From contig NZ_CP095376.1 of assembly GCF_023008405.1 (NCBI RefSeq), positions 3,806,001-3,870,000 on the forward strand: a DNA stretch of 64,000 nt, read 5' to 3'. The notes under the pieces were generated by a model. The model had not been told where the DNA came from, did no database searches, and worked only from the letters and a program-made list of their open reading frames with translations. Shown here piece after piece: positions 11,090-18,597 of this stretch. This stretch comes from Amycolatopsis sp. FBCC-B4732. Its GTDB lineage: Bacteria; Actinomycetota; Actinomycetes; Mycobacteriales; Pseudonocardiaceae. Position numbers and translations under genes: made by a program. The stretch's first letter is position 1; the number at the start of each line of letters is the position of its first letter.

Positions 11090-13350
11090 CGCGCGCTTCC
11101 CTTCCCAGCTTCTTCAAGAGCTTCCCAGACCCGGATCGGGGTCGTGGGCATGTCCAGGTGGTGCACACCGCGCTTCGAAAGCGCGTCGACCACGGCGTTG
11201 TGCACCGCCGGCGTCGAACCGATCGTCGCCGCTTCGCCGATCCCCTTGACCCCCAGCAGGTTCCGGTCGGTCGGGGTGGCCATGTCGACGAGCTCGAAGT
11301 CCGGCAGCTCGACGGCGGTGACGAACGAGTAGTCCGCCAGCGTCGCGGTCGTCGGGTTGCCGTCTTCGTCGTAGGTGACGACCTCCATCAGCGCCTGCGC
11401 CGCGCCCTGCCCGAGCCCGCCGTGGCGCTGGCCGCGGAAGGTGAGCGGGTTGACGATCGGCCCGGCGTCGTCGACCGCGACGATCCGGCGCAGGTCGACC
11501 TTGCCGGTCTCGGTGTCGACCTCGACGACGGCGAGGTGCGCGCCGAACGGGAACGTCGGCTTGCCGCCGCCGAACCAGACGTCGGCCGAGAGCTTGCCCT
11601 CCCCGGCCGTCTCGGCGACCTGCGCCCAGCTCAGCACCGTGCTCGACGGCGCGCCGCGGACCTGCCACACGCCGCGTTCGGCGTCCAGCTCGAGGTCGTC
11701 CGGCGCCGCTTCCAGCAGGTCGGCCGCCAGCTCGCGGGCCTGCGCGATGACCTCGTCGGCCGCCTGCCGGATCGCCGAGCCGCCGAGCTGCAGCGACCGG
11801 GAGCCGAACGTGCCGACCGCCTTCGGCACCTCGTCGGTGTCGCCGTGCTTCACGGTGATCTTCTCCAGCGGCACGCCGAGCTGGTCGGACAGCAGCATCG
11901 CCAGCGACGTGCCGAGCCCCTGGCCGTGCGGCGAGCTGCCGGTCCACGCGACGACCGAGCCGTCCGGGTGGATGTCGACGCGGCCGCTCTCGCCGCCGGA
12001 GTCGCCGCCGGTGATCTCGACGTAGGCCGCGATCCCGAGGCCCAGCTCGACCGGGTCACCGGCTTCGCGCCGCCGCTTCTGCTCGGCGCGCAGTTCGGCG
12101 TACCCGGCGGCGTCGAGGACCTTGTCCAGCGCGGCCGCGTACTCGCCCGTGTCGTAGGAGGCGCCGGTCGGCGTCCGGTACGGGAACTCTTCGGGCCGGA
12201 TGAAGTTGACCCGGCGGACCTCGGCCGGGTCCATCCCGATCTTCGCGGCGAAGACGTCCATCCCGCGCTCGACCGCCGCGGTCGCCTCCGGGCGGCCCGC
12301 GCCGCGGTAGGCCGCGATCGGCGTGGTGTTGGTGACGACCCCGCGGCTGCGCGTTTCCACCTTCGGGAACCGGTAGACGCCGACGGCCATCAGCTCGGTC
12401 AGCGTCGGCAGGAACAGCGTCCGCGGGTACGCGCCGGCGTCCTGGATGACGTCGAGGCGGTAGGCGAGGACGGTGCCGTCGCGCTTCCCGCCGATGGTGA
12501 CGGTGTTCAGCTGCCCCCGGCCGTGGGTCATCGCGGTCAGGTTCTCGCTGCGCGACTCCACCCAGCGCACCGGGCGCCCGATCTCCTTGGCGGCCCAGCC
12601 CAGCACGGTCGCTTCGGGGTCGGCGCCGATCTTCGCGCCGAAGCCGCCGCCGACGTCGGGCGCGACGACCCGGACGTTCTCTTCGCCGACGCCGAGGCTC
12701 GCGGCCAGCTGCGTCCGGGCGATCTGGGCGTTTTGGGTGGACAGCCAGACCGTCAGCCTGCCGTCTTCGCCCCACGCGCACGAAGCACCGCGCACCTCGA
12801 GCGGCGCGGGCGCGACGCGCTGGTTCACGATGGTCTGCGAGACGACGACTTCGCAGTCGGCGAAGATGCTCTCGTCGAACTCCGCGACACCGTTGACCTG
12901 CACGACGTTGCTGCCGGTTCCGGGGTACAGCAGCGTCTCGTCCGCGAGGGCGGCGCCGATGCTCGCGACGGCGTCGAGGGGTTCGTAGTCGACGTCGACC
13001 AGCTCGGCCGCGTCGGCCAGCTGGTAGCGCTCTTCGGTGAGGACCAGCGCGACCGGTTCACCGACGTAGCGCACGACGCCGTCGGCCAGCCACGGTTCCT
13101 TGACCGGCCCGGCCGCGTGCGGTTCGAGCCCGAGTTCGGCGGCGGTGAACACGCCGAGCACGCCCGGCGCCGCCTTCGCCTCGCTGACATCGATGCCCCC
13201 GATCCGCGCGTGCGCGATGGGGCTGCGGACGAACACCGCGTGTGCGGCTCCGGAAAGCGCTTCCTCCCGCAAATCGTCCACGTAGGTGCCGCCCGCGGTG
13301 ATCAGGTTCTGATCCTCTTGGCGGACGACCCGGGTTCCGACAATGCTCAT
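11086..13350 (-). CDS. Molybdenum hydroxylase large subunit, CO-dehydrogenase form II type
   Basis: The 754-residue molybdopterin-binding catalytic subunit of a xanthine-dehydrogenase-family enzyme. The active-site loop reads AYRGAGR (in [14 protein letters not shown]). This is the form II CoxL signature; true CO-oxidising form I enzymes carry AYxCSFR. The substrate is therefore probably an aldehyde, N-heterocycle or other small organic molecule and not CO, though form II roles are poorly defined. Molybdopterin-binding glycine-rich segments ([20 protein letters not shown]) are present. It is the first gene of the operon. The order L-S-M differs from the M-S-L and S-L-M orders I recall for form I and form II clusters. 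Confidence 0.92.
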   Translation of the reverse strand: MSIVGTRVVRQEDQNLITAGGTYVDDLREEALSGAAHAVFVRSPIAHARIGGIDVSEAKAAPGVLGVFTAAELGLEPHAAGPVKEPWLADGVVRYVGEPVALVLTEERYQLADAAELVDVDYEPLDAVASIGAALADETLLYPGTGSNVVQVNGVAEFDESIFADCEVVVSQTIVNQRVAPAPLEVRGASCAWGEDGRLTVWLSTQNAQIARTQLAASLGVGEENVRVVAPDVGGGFGAKIGADPEATVLGWAAKEIGRPVRWVESRSENLTAMTHGRGQLNTVTIGGKRDGTVLAYRLDVIQDAGAYPRTLFLPTLTELMAVGVYRFPKVETRSRGVVTNTTPIAAYRGAGRPEATAAVERGMDVFAAKIGMDPAEVRRVNFIRPEEFPYRTPTGASYDTGEYAAALDKVLDAAGYAELRAEQKRRREAGDPVELGLGIAAYVEITGGDSGGESGRVDIHPDGSVVAWTGSSPHGQGLGTSLAMLLSDQLGVPLEKITVKHGDTDEVPKAVGTFGSRSLQLGGSAIRQAADEVIAQARELAADLLEAAPDDLELDAERGVWQVRGAPSSTVLSWAQVAETAGEGKLSADVWFGGGKPTFPFGAHLAVVEVDTETGKVDLRRIVAVDDAGPIVNPLTFRGQRHGGLGQGAAQALMEVVTYDEDGNPTTATLADYSFVTAVELPDFELVDMATPTDRNLLGVKGIGEAATIGSTPAVHNAVVDALSKRGVHHLDMPTTPIRVWEALEEAGKGSAR

Positions 13351-13429
13351 CTGGTCTCCTGCTCGCCGTTACCCCGCCGATCATGCCTTGTCCACGGGGG
13401 TGCCGTCAGCCCGAGAGCGGGAAAGTCTT

Positions 13430-14191
13430 TCAGGCGTAAGCCTGCCAGCCGAGCACGGCGGCCAGCCCCAGCCCGGCGATCCCGATCCCGATGCGCAGCG
13501 GTGTCGCGGGCAGGTGGCGCACGAGGGTCGAGCCCAGCCACGAGCCGCCGAGCGAACCGAGGCAGACGGCGAGCGCGGCGAGCCAGACGACCTTGCCGGT
13601 GCAGGCGAACACGATCGCGGCGAGGAAGTTCGCCGATCCGGTGACCAGGTTCTTCGCGGCGTTCGTCCGGGCGAGCGGCTGGCTCCACACCGAGACGAGC
13701 AGGGCGAGCATGAGAACACCGGCGGCGGCACCGAAGTAGCCGCCGTAGATGCCGATGAAGAACGCGGCGACGCCGGTGGCGGGCCGGAGGCCGTGGTGCT
13801 CGGCGGCTTCGGCCAGGCGGCGCAGGCGCGGGCCCGCCATCAGGACCACGGCGGCGCCGCCGATGAGCCACGGGACGATCGCGGTGAACGCGCCGGACGG
13901 CGTCAGGAGGAGCACGGCTCCGCCGACCGCGCCGCCGACGGTGGTGATGAGGCAGAGCGGGACGATCCGGGCGCGCTGGCCGGCGAGTTCGGGCCGGGCG
14001 CCGGCGGCGGCCCCGGCGGTGGTGCCGAGCATGGCGACGGTGTTGGTCACGTTGGCGACGACCGGCGGCAGCCCGGCGGCCAGCAGCGCCGGGTAGGAGA
14101 CGAGCGAAGCGAGCCCGGCGATGGCCCCGGTGAGCCCGGCGCCCACGCCGGCGAGCACGAGGAGCAGCAGGGTGGCCGGGTCGGTGATCAC
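13430..14191 (-). CDS. TSUP-family membrane permease (TauE/SafE type)
   Basis: A 253-residue polytopic membrane protein of the TSUP family, whose members move sulfite, sulfonates or other organic anions, mostly outward. About eight hydrophobic segments are seen in two similar halves. Family motifs are GAGLTGAIAGLASLVSYPAL near the N-terminus and GIYGGYFGAAAGVL in the second half. The start is GTG (VITDP). It stands alone, 79 bp upstream of the molybdenum hydroxylase operon on the same strand, so it could be read with it. The cargo is unknown. Confidence 0.85.
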   Translation of the reverse strand: MITDPATLLLLVLAGVGAGLTGAIAGLASLVSYPALLAAGLPPVVANVTNTVAMLGTTAGAAAGARPELAGQRARIVPLCLITTVGGAVGGAVLLLTPSGAFTAIVPWLIGGAAVVLMAGPRLRRLAEAAEHHGLRPATGVAAFFIGIYGGYFGAAAGVLMLALLVSVWSQPLARTNAAKNLVTGSANFLAAIVFACTGKVVWLAALAVCLGSLGGSWLGSTLVRHLPATPLRIGIGIAGLGLAAVLGWQAYA

Positions 14192-14265
14192 GTTGTCATC
14201 TCAACACGGCGGGCCGGCCCGGCGCCGGTGAGCTTGCTCCCACCAGCGCGGCCCCGAGATCCACG

Positions 14266-14309
14266 CAAGACCCGCGGTATAGGTCGTTATACGAATTACC
14301 CGGGTCTTG
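14266..14309. promoter_or_regulatory. Nested inverted repeat in the divergent intergenic region
   Basis: A 9-bp perfect inverted repeat (CAAGACCCG at 14266-14274, CGGGTCTTG at 14301-14309) encloses an inner one (GTATA at 14277-14281, TATAC at 14288-14292, 6-bp spacer). It lies in the 217-bp gap between the TSUP gene and the discoidin protein, in a locally AT-richer stretch. It could be an operator pair for a GntR- or TetR-type protein, or a transcribed hairpin. Confidence 0.4.
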
Positions 14310-14375
14310 TCCGAAACCGGACGGGATCCGCTCCCGGGGTTGCCCGCGCGCCGCCCGCCGTCCCAGAATCCGCGC

Positions 14376-14389
14376 TGACAAGGTTGTCA
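14376..14389. promoter_or_regulatory. Candidate LacI-family operator
   Basis: TGACAAGGTTGTCA is a perfect 6-bp inverted repeat around GG, 20 bp upstream of the start at 14409. Actinobacterial LacI proteins typically bind 14-16-bp palindromes of the form TGACAACGTTGTCA (recalled consensus). The LacI regulator encoded at 17551-18597 is the obvious candidate binder. Confidence 0.55.
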
Positions 14390-14408
14390 ACGGCCTGGGA
14401 GGTCACGC

Positions 14409-17400
14409 ATGGGCGAGCTCGACCGGCGGCACGCGCTCGCCCTGTTCGGGGCGGCCGGTGCCGCCGCGCTGCTGGTGAACCTGCCCGGCCGGGCGGACGC
14501 GGCCGCGGCGCCGCCCGATCCGGTCGCCGCCACGTACCTGCGGGTGCTGCTGCGGCACACCCGCTGGGCCGAGCAGCAGTTCGACGCGAAAGCCGGGATC
14601 TACCCGGCCCGCGACTTCACCTTCGCCGTCGTGCTCGGCAACGCCGTCCTCCTCACCCGCGGCGGCTACGACGCCGAGGTCGCGGGCGTCGGCCAGGACA
14701 CGCTCAAGGCCCACACCCTCGCCACGCTCCGGCACTTCGCCGCGTCCAACCTGCTCACCGGCGGGACCGAGTGGGGCCGCAAGCTGTTCTTCGACACCAC
14801 CTTCCAGTCGTACTTCCTGCTCGCCGCCCGTCTACTGTGGACGGACCTGGACACCGCGACGCGGGCGAACGTCGAACGCATCGCGACCGGACAGGCCGCG
14901 TACACGACGGCGCTCGGCAGCGGCGACGACCCGGCCTCCGGCAGCTGGACCCCCAACGGCCTCCAAGGCGGCCACGTCGGCGACACGAAACTGGAAGAAA
15001 TGGGTGTCTACGCCCAATCCCTCGCCCCGGCGCTGGCCTGGGCGCCGGCCGACCCGCGCGCGCAGGCGTGGCGCGACGCCTTCGGCACCTGGAGCCGCAA
15101 CGAAGCCGGGCTGCCCGCGGCCGACCTGGCCAACCCGCGGCTCGTCGACGGCCGTCCGGTCAGCGCCAACACCGCCACCAACCTCTACGACACCTTCCTC
15201 GTCGAGAACCACGGCTCGTTCGGCCCGCACTACCAGGAAGAGCTCTGGCGCACGTCCGGCCGCAACGCGATGCACTTCCTCGCCGCCGGGACGCCGCTGC
15301 CCGAGGTGCTCACCGCGCAACCGAACGGCGAACTGCTCTGGCGCACCATGCTGCTCATGACCAGCGACGCCGGCGAACCGCTGATGCCGATGGTCGCCGA
15401 CCGCGAGCACCTCTACGGCCGCGACGTCATCCCGCTCGCCTTCCGCGCCCAGGTCCTCGGCGACCGCTACGCCGCCTACGCCGAGGCGCAGCTGGCCGGC
15501 CGGCTCGAGCCGTACCAGGCTTACCCGCCCGCCGACCGGATCACGAAGTTCTCCGGGGAGCCGAAGTACGAGCCGGAGGCCCGTGCCGAACTCGCCATCA
15601 GCTACCTGCTGCACGAGTGGCGGGCGAGCCACGGCGGCCGGGTCACGCCGGTGCGCAAGGACGAGTTCGACGCCCACGCCGCCGGGGTCGCCGACTTCGG
15701 GACCGGGCCGGGGCTGCTCGCCCACCGCTCCCCCGGCGCCTGGGCGGGCACCGTGACCAAGCCCGGGTTCGTCAAGTTCGCCTGGCAGCCGCACCACGAC
15801 GACTGGCTCTTCGTGCTCGGCGGCGCCAACCCCGCGCTGCTGCCCGCGACGAACATCGCCGTGCGCGAACGCCACGCGACGACGTACGAGAAGGTCCGCG
15901 ACGGCTTCGACGGCACCGTCGGCGTCCTGCGCTTCGACACCGGGTACGCCGCCCTCGCCACCCTGCCCACCGGCGCCGCCGTCTACGCGAGCACCGGCGT
16001 CGCCGAGAGCGAAGGCGTCCTGAACGTCCACAACCTCGCCATGCCCGGCGTGCCCGGCCTCGACGGCGACCGCAGCTACACCGCGGCCGAAGGCACCGTG
16101 ACCGTCGAGGCGCAGGCCGGGCCGGCCGGCGCGCGCACCGACGACGTCACCTTCGCGCCGGTCACCGCGCGGTACGTCCGGATGCTCGGCGTCCAGCCGG
16201 ACCCGCAGTACGGCTACTCGCTCTGGGCGTTCGAGGTCCGCGACGGCGAGGGCCCCGACCTCGCCCGGGCCGGCACGGCGACGGCTTCCTCCGCGACGGC
16301 GGGCAAAGAAGCGAAGTACGCCACCGACGGCGACCCGGCGACGCGCTGGGCGGTGTCCACATCGGACCGGACGCGCGCGGACAGCTGGCTCGCCGTCGAC
16401 CTCGGCGCCCCCGCGTCCCTCGATCGCGCGCGGCTGAGCTGGGAGGCGGCCGCCGGGCGGAAGTACCGGATCGAAACCTCGCCCGACGGCGTGACCTGGA
16501 CAGCGGTGGCGACCTACCCGGTCCCGGCGCTGCGCAGCACCGGCGGCCGGCTGGACATCGACGGGCGGGCCGGGATCGTCGTCGACAGCCCGAACCCGCT
16601 CACCGTCACCGGCGACCGCGTCACCCTCTCGGACGGCCCCGCCGCGCCCCTGCTCGCGGAGCTGTACCCGGCACCGGCCGGCGCGAAGCCGTCCGGACGC
16701 GTCACGACCACCGCGCCGGCGGTCCGGGCGAGCGTCACCGACGGCTTCCTCGTGCTGGTCAACCTTTCCGGTACCGCTGCCGCGGGCACCGCGGAGCTCC
16801 CGCAGAACCGGCCGGAGAAGCGGCTCTACCGCGGGGAACAGGTCCTCACGACGACCGGGACCACGTTCACGCTGGACCTCGCGGCCGCCGAAGGCCGCGT
16901 CGAACCCCCGCGGTTCACCGTGCGCGGCCCGGCCGGGCTGAAGGCGGTCGTGCGCGACGCGAGCCGCGTCGACCTCACCGCGCCGGGGGCGCTGCCGTCG
17001 GTCGTCACGGTGACACCGGACGGCGGCCGCGCGCGGGCGGTGGTGCTGCCACCCCGCCGGACGGTGCCCGTCGTGTTCGGCGAGCTCCGGCCCCACCCCC
17101 TGGCCGACCTCGCGCTCGGCGCCCGTGCCTTCCCCGCCGAACCGCTGCCGCCCGGGATGTCGAGCCCGGCCGCCGCGGTCGACGACGACCCGGCGACCGC
17201 GTGGCGGCCCGGCCCCGGCGGCCGGCTGGTCGTCGATCTCGGCGCGGTGACCGCGGTTTCCCGGGTCGAGCTGGCCTGGACGCCCGGGCGCGTGCCCGCC
17301 GCCACGGTGGAAACCAGCACCGACGGCGTCACCTACACCACCGCGGGCCCGGCGGGCCGTGGCCGCACCGCCACCGTGAAGATCACCGGGCCGGCCCGGT

Positions 17401-17468
17401 ACGTCGCCGTCCGGACGGACTGGCGCAGCGGCGACGCGGGTCTCACGCGGTTGTCCGGGTGGACTTGA
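14409..17468 (+). CDS. Large exported discoidin-domain (F5/8 type C) protein, catalytic role unknown
   Basis: A 1019-residue exported protein I cannot assign to a named enzyme. It begins with a Tat-like signal (DRRHALALFGAAGAAALLV, likely cut after ADA near residue 31). Residues about 40-440 are alpha-helical with Trp/His/Asp-rich motifs (TRWAEQQFD, VENHGSFGPHY, EWGRKLFFDTT) and recall the alpha/alpha toroids of polysaccharide lyases and glycosidases. This fold is only a guess. A discoidin/CBM32-like module follows near residues 615-710 (ATDGDPATRW, WLAVDLG), and a second at the C-terminus near 900-1019 (VDDDPATAW, LVVDLG). GGGAGG-type ribosome site and a LacI-like palindrome lie just upstream. 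Its place beside LacI, GH3 and GH16 genes suggests a role in glycan breakdown. Confidence 0.75.
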   Translation: MGELDRRHALALFGAAGAAALLVNLPGRADAAAAPPDPVAATYLRVLLRHTRWAEQQFDAKAGIYPARDFTFAVVLGNAVLLTRGGYDAEVAGVGQDTLKAHTLATLRHFAASNLLTGGTEWGRKLFFDTTFQSYFLLAARLLWTDLDTATRANVERIATGQAAYTTALGSGDDPASGSWTPNGLQGGHVGDTKLEEMGVYAQSLAPALAWAPADPRAQAWRDAFGTWSRNEAGLPAADLANPRLVDGRPVSANTATNLYDTFLVENHGSFGPHYQEELWRTSGRNAMHFLAAGTPLPEVLTAQPNGELLWRTMLLMTSDAGEPLMPMVADREHLYGRDVIPLAFRAQVLGDRYAAYAEAQLAGRLEPYQAYPPADRITKFSGEPKYEPEARAELAISYLLHEWRASHGGRVTPVRKDEFDAHAAGVADFGTGPGLLAHRSPGAWAGTVTKPGFVKFAWQPHHDDWLFVLGGANPALLPATNIAVRERHATTYEKVRDGFDGTVGVLRFDTGYAALATLPTGAAVYASTGVAESEGVLNVHNLAMPGVPGLDGDRSYTAAEGTVTVEAQAGPAGARTDDVTFAPVTARYVRMLGVQPDPQYGYSLWAFEVRDGEGPDLARAGTATASSATAGKEAKYATDGDPATRWAVSTSDRTRADSWLAVDLGAPASLDRARLSWEAAAGRKYRIETSPDGVTWTAVATYPVPALRSTGGRLDIDGRAGIVVDSPNPLTVTGDRVTLSDGPAAPLLAELYPAPAGAKPSGRVTTTAPAVRASVTDGFLVLVNLSGTAAAGTAELPQNRPEKRLYRGEQVLTTTGTTFTLDLAAAEGRVEPPRFTVRGPAGLKAVVRDASRVDLTAPGALPSVVTVTPDGGRARAVVLPPRRTVPVVFGELRPHPLADLALGARAFPAEPLPPGMSSPAAAVDDDPATAWRPGPGGRLVVDLGAVTAVSRVELAWTPGRVPAATVETSTDGVTYTTAGPAGRGRTATVKITGPARYVAVRTDWRSGDAGLTRLSGWT

Positions 17469-17550
17469 TCGATTTCGGACCGGTCGCGGCGGGGCCCGGG
17501 GCGAGTACCTTGGCACCACAGGACTTGCCACCCCCCGCTCGGGAGGACGG

Positions 17551-18597
17551 ATGCGCGTCACGATCGCCGAGGTCGCCCGCCGCGCGCGGGTGAGCAAGAC
17601 GACCGTGTCCAGGGTCCTCAACAACAAAGCCGATGTGGACGCCGCGACCGCGATCCGGGTGCGCGAGGTGATCGCCGCGACCGGGTACATCCCCAGCGCC
17701 GGCGCGGTCGGCCTGGCCCGCGGCGTGACCCGCACGGTCGGGATGCTCGTGCCGGGGCTGACCTGGCCGTGGATGGGCGAAGTGCTGCAGGGCGTCGCCG
17801 ACGTCGTGGAGTCGAAGGGCTACGGCCTGCTGCTGTCCACCGCCAACCGCGGCGCCGAATCCCTGGACGAGTTCTCGCGGCAGGTGTCGGCGAAGGCGTT
17901 CGACGGCCTGCTGCTCATCGAACCGCCGGACGCGGTGCGCCACCTGCGCGTCCTGCACGACTCCGGGCTGCCGGTGGTGGTGATCGACGACCGCGGCCGC
18001 CGTCCCGCGTTCCCCTCGGTGGGCACGGACAACCGCCACGGCGGCGCGGTGGCGGCCCGCCACCTGCTCGCCACCGGCCGCGCCCGGCTGGCCACGGTCA
18101 CCGGGCCGCGCGACTTCGGCTGCACCGCCGACCGCCTCAACGGGTTCAACGAAGCCGTCCTCGACGCCGGGCTGACGCTCGACTCCCGGCTGATCATCGA
18201 AGGCGACTTCACGAGCGAAAGCGGTGAAGCCGCGATCCTCCAGCTGCTGGCGTCGGGCCCGGAGTTCGACGCGGTGTTCGCGCACAACGACCTCACCGCG
18301 GCCGGCGTGCTGGCCGGGCTGCGCAAGTCCGGGCGCGCGGTGCCGGGGGACGTCGCCGTGGTCGGCTTCGACGACATCCCCCTGGCCGCGCACACCCAGC
18401 CGCCGCTGACGACGATCCGCCAGCCGCTGCGGGCCATGGGCGAGACGGCGGCCCGGCAGCTGCTCGCGCAGCTCGCCGGGGCGCCGCCGCCGGGACGGCC
18501 GCTGATCGTCCCGACCGCACTGGTGGTCCGGGAATCGACTCAGGAAACGGTCAGCGCGCCCGACAGGGGCACGTTCCGCGACGAGTCGCCGACGTAG
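17551..18597 (+). CDS. LacI-family transcriptional regulator
   Basis: A 348-residue LacI-type regulator. The N-terminal helix-turn-helix (TIAEVARRARVSKTTVSRVLNNK, written by family as VTIxDVA...) is followed by the hinge and a periplasmic-binding-protein-like sensor domain with VGFDDIPLAAHTQPPLTTIRQP near the end. Such proteins repress sugar-utilisation genes until a sugar binds. GGGAGG precedes the ATG by 4 nt. Its last 58 bp overlap the convergent GH3 gene; the typical LacI ending VVRES comes just before the overlap, so the final 18 residues may be a recent extension. The likely targets are the glycan genes on both sides. Confidence 0.95.
   Translation: MRVTIAEVARRARVSKTTVSRVLNNKADVDAATAIRVREVIAATGYIPSAGAVGLARGVTRTVGMLVPGLTWPWMGEVLQGVADVVESKGYGLLLSTANRGAESLDEFSRQVSAKAFDGLLLIEPPDAVRHLRVLHDSGLPVVVIDDRGRRPAFPSVGTDNRHGGAVAARHLLATGRARLATVTGPRDFGCTADRLNGFNEAVLDAGLTLDSRLIIEGDFTSESGEAAILQLLASGPEFDAVFAHNDLTAAGVLAGLRKSGRAVPGDVAVVGFDDIPLAAHTQPPLTTIRQPLRAMGETAARQLLAQLAGAPPPGRPLIVPTALVVRESTQETVSAPDRGTFRDESPT

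Noticed and set aside
13343..17593. A 1416-residue plus-strand frame across coxL start, TSUP and the discoidin protein
   Set aside because: Shadow frame: Arg-rich, no domains, and it runs antisense and out of frame to well-supported genes.
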